Assembly (NCBI GenBank): GCA_963971225.1
Contig: CAXARI010000168.1
Location: 124,001 to 188,000, forward strand
Length of the DNA: 64,000 nt
Origin: Melieria omissa
Taxonomy: Eukaryota; Arthropoda; Insecta; Diptera; Ulidiidae
Direction: 5' to 3'
Shown here piece by piece: positions 60,348-64,000 of this stretch. A program made the position numbers and the translations under genes. The notes under the pieces were generated by a model. It saw nothing but the letters and a program-made list of their open reading frames with translations, searched no databases and was not told where the DNA came from. Position 1 is the stretch's first letter; the number at the start of each line of letters is the position of its first letter.

Positions 60348-63088
60348 CAGTGGCGTCCCCAGGATTTCGGGAAGGGGGGGGATATGCAAAAAATCCAGTT
60401 TAACGCCATTTTTATACTTTCATCTTTGCGTATTATTTTTAATATATGTTGAATAAAATTGTATACATATATGTATACTAGGGCGGGTTAATTTTTTTTT
60501 GATGAAGCGTATAGCAAAAACGTAATCTATAGGTGATTCTGAGAAATTTTGCTCAAGAGACCATAGCTCTATGTCGGATTTGGGGCCCCCCCAAAATTTC
60601 AAAATAGATATTTTTCAATATATACATAGAATAATTTAATTAAATTCGTCATAAAATCGGATAGAGTTATAGTGGATTTCTCAATCTGAGCTTGTTTGAA
60701 AGGTATTTTTATCACCTTTCAGAATCTGTATTGATACCAATATTTTTTTTTTTTTTTTTAGTAGACATATTAGGAATTTTTGGTCGAAAAATAGCCTAAA
60801 ATGAACTTTTAACTAATAAATTCCGAATTTTCTTCGATTTTTTTCGATAATTTTTTTTTTGCAGATTATGAAAGTTCAGATAATTCCAACAACAACTTTT
60901 ATTATGATCAATTTTTGGTTTTCGAACTCCTTTTTGTAGGAAAATCGATCTGAAAAAATCAACATTTTCAAGGTTTCAACAAAAAAAACACTTTTTTTAC
61001 ATTTTTAATTCAATTTATTTTTAAATTTTGGGGGGCTCCAAATCCGACTTAGAGCTATGGTCTCTTGAGCAAAATTTCTCAGAATCACCTATAGATTACG
61101 TTTTTGCTATACGCTTCATCAAAAAAAATCGTTCCATACAATTTGACCTGCCCTAATGTATACATATAACATAAACTTCTTAAAGCAACAACTTTTAGTG
61201 ACATGTATTTTAAAGTCATAAAATCCCAACTAAAAAATTCAACTTTGTTTTGAGTTATTACATATTGAAAACACCTTCTAAAAGAATTACGAAAAACTCA
61301 AAAGACGTATTTTAAAAAGCATAACACACCAGCTATGTAAAAGAAATCCAACATTTACAAAATGTGTGACGTTCTGAAATTTAATTATGATAGAGGTGAC
61401 CATGTTTCCATGTTTACACACAATTCACCAAAAAAAATGTAAGCGAATTTTTTTTTCAAATATCAAGAGCTGATGCAGGGTTGGCATGAAGCCTGCGTTT
61501 GATTACTACCTTGGTAAATAGTCGATACTTTTGGGAACACTGAAAATACAACTATTCTGCGAGAACAAATGCAATGCTGATTTTTTTAATCATTAATTCT
61601 TAACACTTCTGCGGGCATCCGGTTCTGGCCAGACCATATTGAACTTTGGATCCACTTTAGTAATGTTGTAATTAAGCTATCGAGCTCATATTTCATGATA
61701 TCCTTAACTGATCCTTTCTAAGCACAAAACCCAAAACCATGGCATGCATTTTCATACAAAATTGCCAGATATTTTCAGTATTTTTTTTGTTATTTTCGAC
61801 GTAATTATTGTCAGAATTGTTTATAAATATTTTTTTATTTTATATATATTTTTAACTAGGCTTTTCCATCTGACCCGATTTGAAGCATTTTTTTCGTGCC
61901 ACCCCGTTAATAGTGACATAAATTAGCTGACGCAAAATGTACCTGGTTCAAGTGTTTTTCATTCGCCTTGGCTTTTATTTTCTTTGGGTTAATAAATTTG
62001 AATTTTTCTTGGAAAATAATATTGGAACATATTCAAAATTAATACTTATCCATTGTATTCATGGTTATGCCCGTGTTTTGGTGTCAATTCAATTACAATC
62101 CTGAAGTGAAGGAAGCATTTGTGGTCTTGTCGAGTCTGGTTTTTTATCAATTCGATTTTGTGTTTTCTGTGGCAGAGATGAAAGGAAGGAAATGCTATTT
62201 TGAGGATCAGGTGGACATTGTTTTTGAAGTTCGACGCTGGAGTTAAATCAGAGAAGAAAATTTCTCTAAAAAAATTGTCTAAGCAATAGCGGAAACTAAT
62301 GCTTTAGAGCAAAGAATTTAAGATATTAAATAATTTGCTGCTAGAGGTAATAATAACGGTGCTGCCAGTTTCACGCTTTCTTTTGGCCCTGAACAAAACG
62401 AAGCTTCTGATACTGATAGAAAAAATGGTCGTTTAGATAGTTCAATGTGAAGATAGCGACACCGAAGGCGACAAGGAGATAGATATCCGGCCAGTTCAGC
62501 ATGAACAATAACATGTTGAGCGTGTTTTGCATATTTTTCTTTGGTAAAGCAGTTCAGAATTATTGACAGTGCAGGAATCCAGAAATAGATATATCAAAAC
62601 GCGATTTGTGTGTGTCGAATGTAAAATCTCAATGTGGCTTAGTCATGATACTGCATTACATTGTTGAAATAATTGCATTGGTCAAGTAGTTGAAGTAGAT
62701 CCATAAGTAACGTATTTTACATTAATAATTTTTTTTTTTATTTTCTTGCTTTACTGTCGTTTTTTTTTATTTCAAAATTAATTCATTGAAGTTGAAACTC
62801 GCTATTTACTTAATTATTCTAGGCAAGCAAAAGAAATTATTGTGTTCACACTTTCTGATTTTTTTATATCATTAACAACAATCCTTGACTATCCTCTTGC
62901 TCACATCATGGTCTGGCCAGATCATGGGAGGTTCAATTATTAGGTTTTAAGTGGGTGATTACAGAAGAGATAAAGCAAATAGTAAAAATGTTTCACAATT
63001 CCATATTGTTATATCAAATTGCATAAATGAATTCTTCGACCAAGGGGGGGATCCATCCCCCTAATCCCCCCCCCTGGGGACGCCACTG
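60348..63088. mobile_element. hAT-type element, duplicated copy
   Basis: Same termini, same 8-bp duplication GTGCATAT (60340-60347 and 63089-63096) and same nested element as 43990-46731. It is 2,741 bp, one base shorter in the right-hand G-run. It was copied with its flanking satellite rather than by transposition, because the flanks match too. No transposase was recognised. Confidence 0.85.
60481..61153. mobile_element. Nested fold-back element, duplicated copy
   Basis: Counterpart of 44123-44795 with the same inverted arms (about 60491-60598 and 61022-61128) and TA flanks. Confidence 0.8.
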
Positions 63089-63438
63089 GTGCATATTAAT
63101 AATTGACCCCTTAAAATTTAGCCAGAGTCTTATGCTTTCTATATTGGTCCCTACCTTTTCATTATCCTTCAGGAATAATGAGCATATCGATGCGCAAGGA
63201 TAACATTGAAAAACTGCCTATTACAAAATACACACTCACCACTAAAGTGCTTATAAGTAGATTCCAAACGGTATGGGTTACGTTAATAAAAAACCCCTTA
63301 AAATGTAGCTAGAGATTGCAGCTTTACCAAATTAAATCAATAGTTTGATTACTGTTCCGCAATCATGAACAGATCGATGCGCAAGAGTGACATTAAATGG
63401 CTGCCTACTGCAAAATCGATAAAATGCTTGTAAAATAT
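63089..63438 (+). repeat. Satellite link, duplicated copy
   Basis: Matches 46732-47081, including the GTA duplication in CTTATAAGTAGATTCC and the AATAGTTTG and ACTGTTCCG variants; ends in ATAT before the LTR. Confidence 0.95.
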
Positions 63439-63864
63439 TGTTACGAATTTCCACAGTTCGTTATCGACGGTTCGTTTTGATTGTATTTGAAAATAAAACA
63501 ACTTCAGTTACTCAGCAAAAATCAACAATCAGAAACTAACTTTATTTACAGTATTACACTTTGCTCGTATCTACACTTGTTACCACTTTGCTCGCTCAAC
63601 ACAGACTCGACCCCTTGCGCTGCCACTGCTGCTTTTATACCACTTTTCTTATCGCGCCGAAGTTTCTTGCACTTCTAATTGGAAAACGCTCGACTATTCT
63701 CGCACAGCCCATTTCGAGAACCATCCTTGCCATATCGGACTATACCAAGCGAATTTATAACAGTTTTGCTGTACTTCACAGTGCATGCCTAAAAGTATGC
63801 TTGGAAAACATTCGTGCGGAGAAAGGCATTTGTACAGTGCGGCACAGAATCTCTCATCGTATCA
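63439..63864 (-). repeat. 3' LTR of duplicated Gypsy element
   Basis: 426 bp, matching the LTR at 47082-47507 with no difference noticed. TG...CA ends, TATA box and AATAAA are at the same relative places. Confidence 0.93.
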
Positions 63865-63875
63865 CTGCCCATCAC

Positions 63876-64000
63876 TTAGACTTGTTCGTCCCGAACAAGT
63901 ACCGAGGCTCCGCCGGAGTAAGACGCCAGGCGCTCCAAATGGACTACTTTCAACCTGGCGTTTCCGCTGCAGCAGCGTTGAACCCTGTACACCACGTCAT
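63876..64000 (-). CDS. pol: Gypsy pol C-terminus, partial
   Basis: The last about 41 codons of integrase, from NDVVYRVQ to the stop, running off the window end. The sequence matches 47519-47643. Whether this copy also carries the nonsense codon seen in the left copy lies outside the window. Confidence 0.88.
   Translation of the reverse strand, partial: DVVYRVQRCCSGNARLKVVHLERLASYSGGASVLVRDEQV

Larger units (their letters stand above)
55021..64000 (+). repeat. Right copy of the 16.36-kb-period tandem duplication
   Basis: Collinear with 38661-47642, including identical insertion points of the hAT-type and Gypsy elements and the same deleted unit (58251-58948). The copy extends past the window edge. 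Differences from the left copy are single bases and short indels. A few match the common satellite variant, as expected of gene conversion or independent mutation. Confidence 0.9.
63439..64000 (-). mobile_element. Ty3/Gypsy element, duplicated copy, cut by window edge
   Basis: Contains the 3' LTR (63439-63864, lacking the TT like the LTR at 47082-47507) and the first bases of the internal region read from its 3' end. It shares the left copy's satellite flank, so it arose by the large duplication, not by a new insertion. Confidence 0.93.

Noticed and set aside
63439..64000. Independent second Gypsy insertion
   Set aside because: Same flanking satellite variants and same target duplication as the left copy; it is part of the large tandem duplication.

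Overview
This window is eukaryotic repeat-rich heterochromatin, most likely from an insect and probably a fly. The mobile-element repertoire points there: an RTE-clade non-LTR element, an RNase-H-bearing LOA/R1-group non-LTR element, a Ty3/Gypsy element with a tRNA-Leu-like primer site, hAT elements and TA-target elements. I found no host gene, tRNA, rRNA or CRISPR array. Every substantial ORF belongs to a transposable element; the many 60-100 residue ORFs are by-products of the satellite.

The backbone is one AT-rich tandem satellite with a unit of about 1.17-1.2 kb, about 40 units, all in one orientation. Two layers of structure lie inside each unit. (i) About 836 bp consists of five diverged subrepeats spaced 176, 183, 174, 176 and 127 bp apart, so the unit is itself an old higher-order repeat of nucleosome-sized monomers. 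(ii) A fossil non-autonomous hAT-like element of about 354 bp sits inside the fourth subrepeat, flanked by the 8-bp duplication ATCTATAT, and has been amplified with the satellite. Later layers include a 2,312-bp two-unit repeat (about 32.75-37.38 kb), several truncated units, and a tandem duplication of about 16.36 kb.

Layout: satellite 1-15820; RTE element 15821-19076 (minus strand, 11-bp target duplication, apparently intact ORF); satellite to 22804; LOA-like element 22805-27262 (minus, 11-bp target duplication, 5'-truncated, ORF1 broken, ORF2 open); satellite to 31601, including a cluster of truncated units; Tc1/mariner-like non-autonomous element 31602-32678; satellite to 43989; hAT-type element 43990-46731 carrying a nested fold-back element 44123-44795; satellite 46732-47081; Ty3/Gypsy element 47082-52982 (minus; gag open, pol interrupted by one TGA); satellite to 60347; second copy of the hAT element 60348-63088; satellite; and from 63439 to the window edge the second copy of the Gypsy element. 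The last 9 kb duplicate about 38.66-47.64 kb with only about a dozen differences noticed, so the hAT and Gypsy insertions predate that duplication.

The genes form no host pathway. They are selfish elements nested in a satellite. The points of most interest are the satellite's composite origin, the recent duplication of a TE-loaded satellite block, two independent insertions at one short palindrome in the unit, and a probable -1 frameshift signal at the gag-pol junction. All alignments were made by eye.
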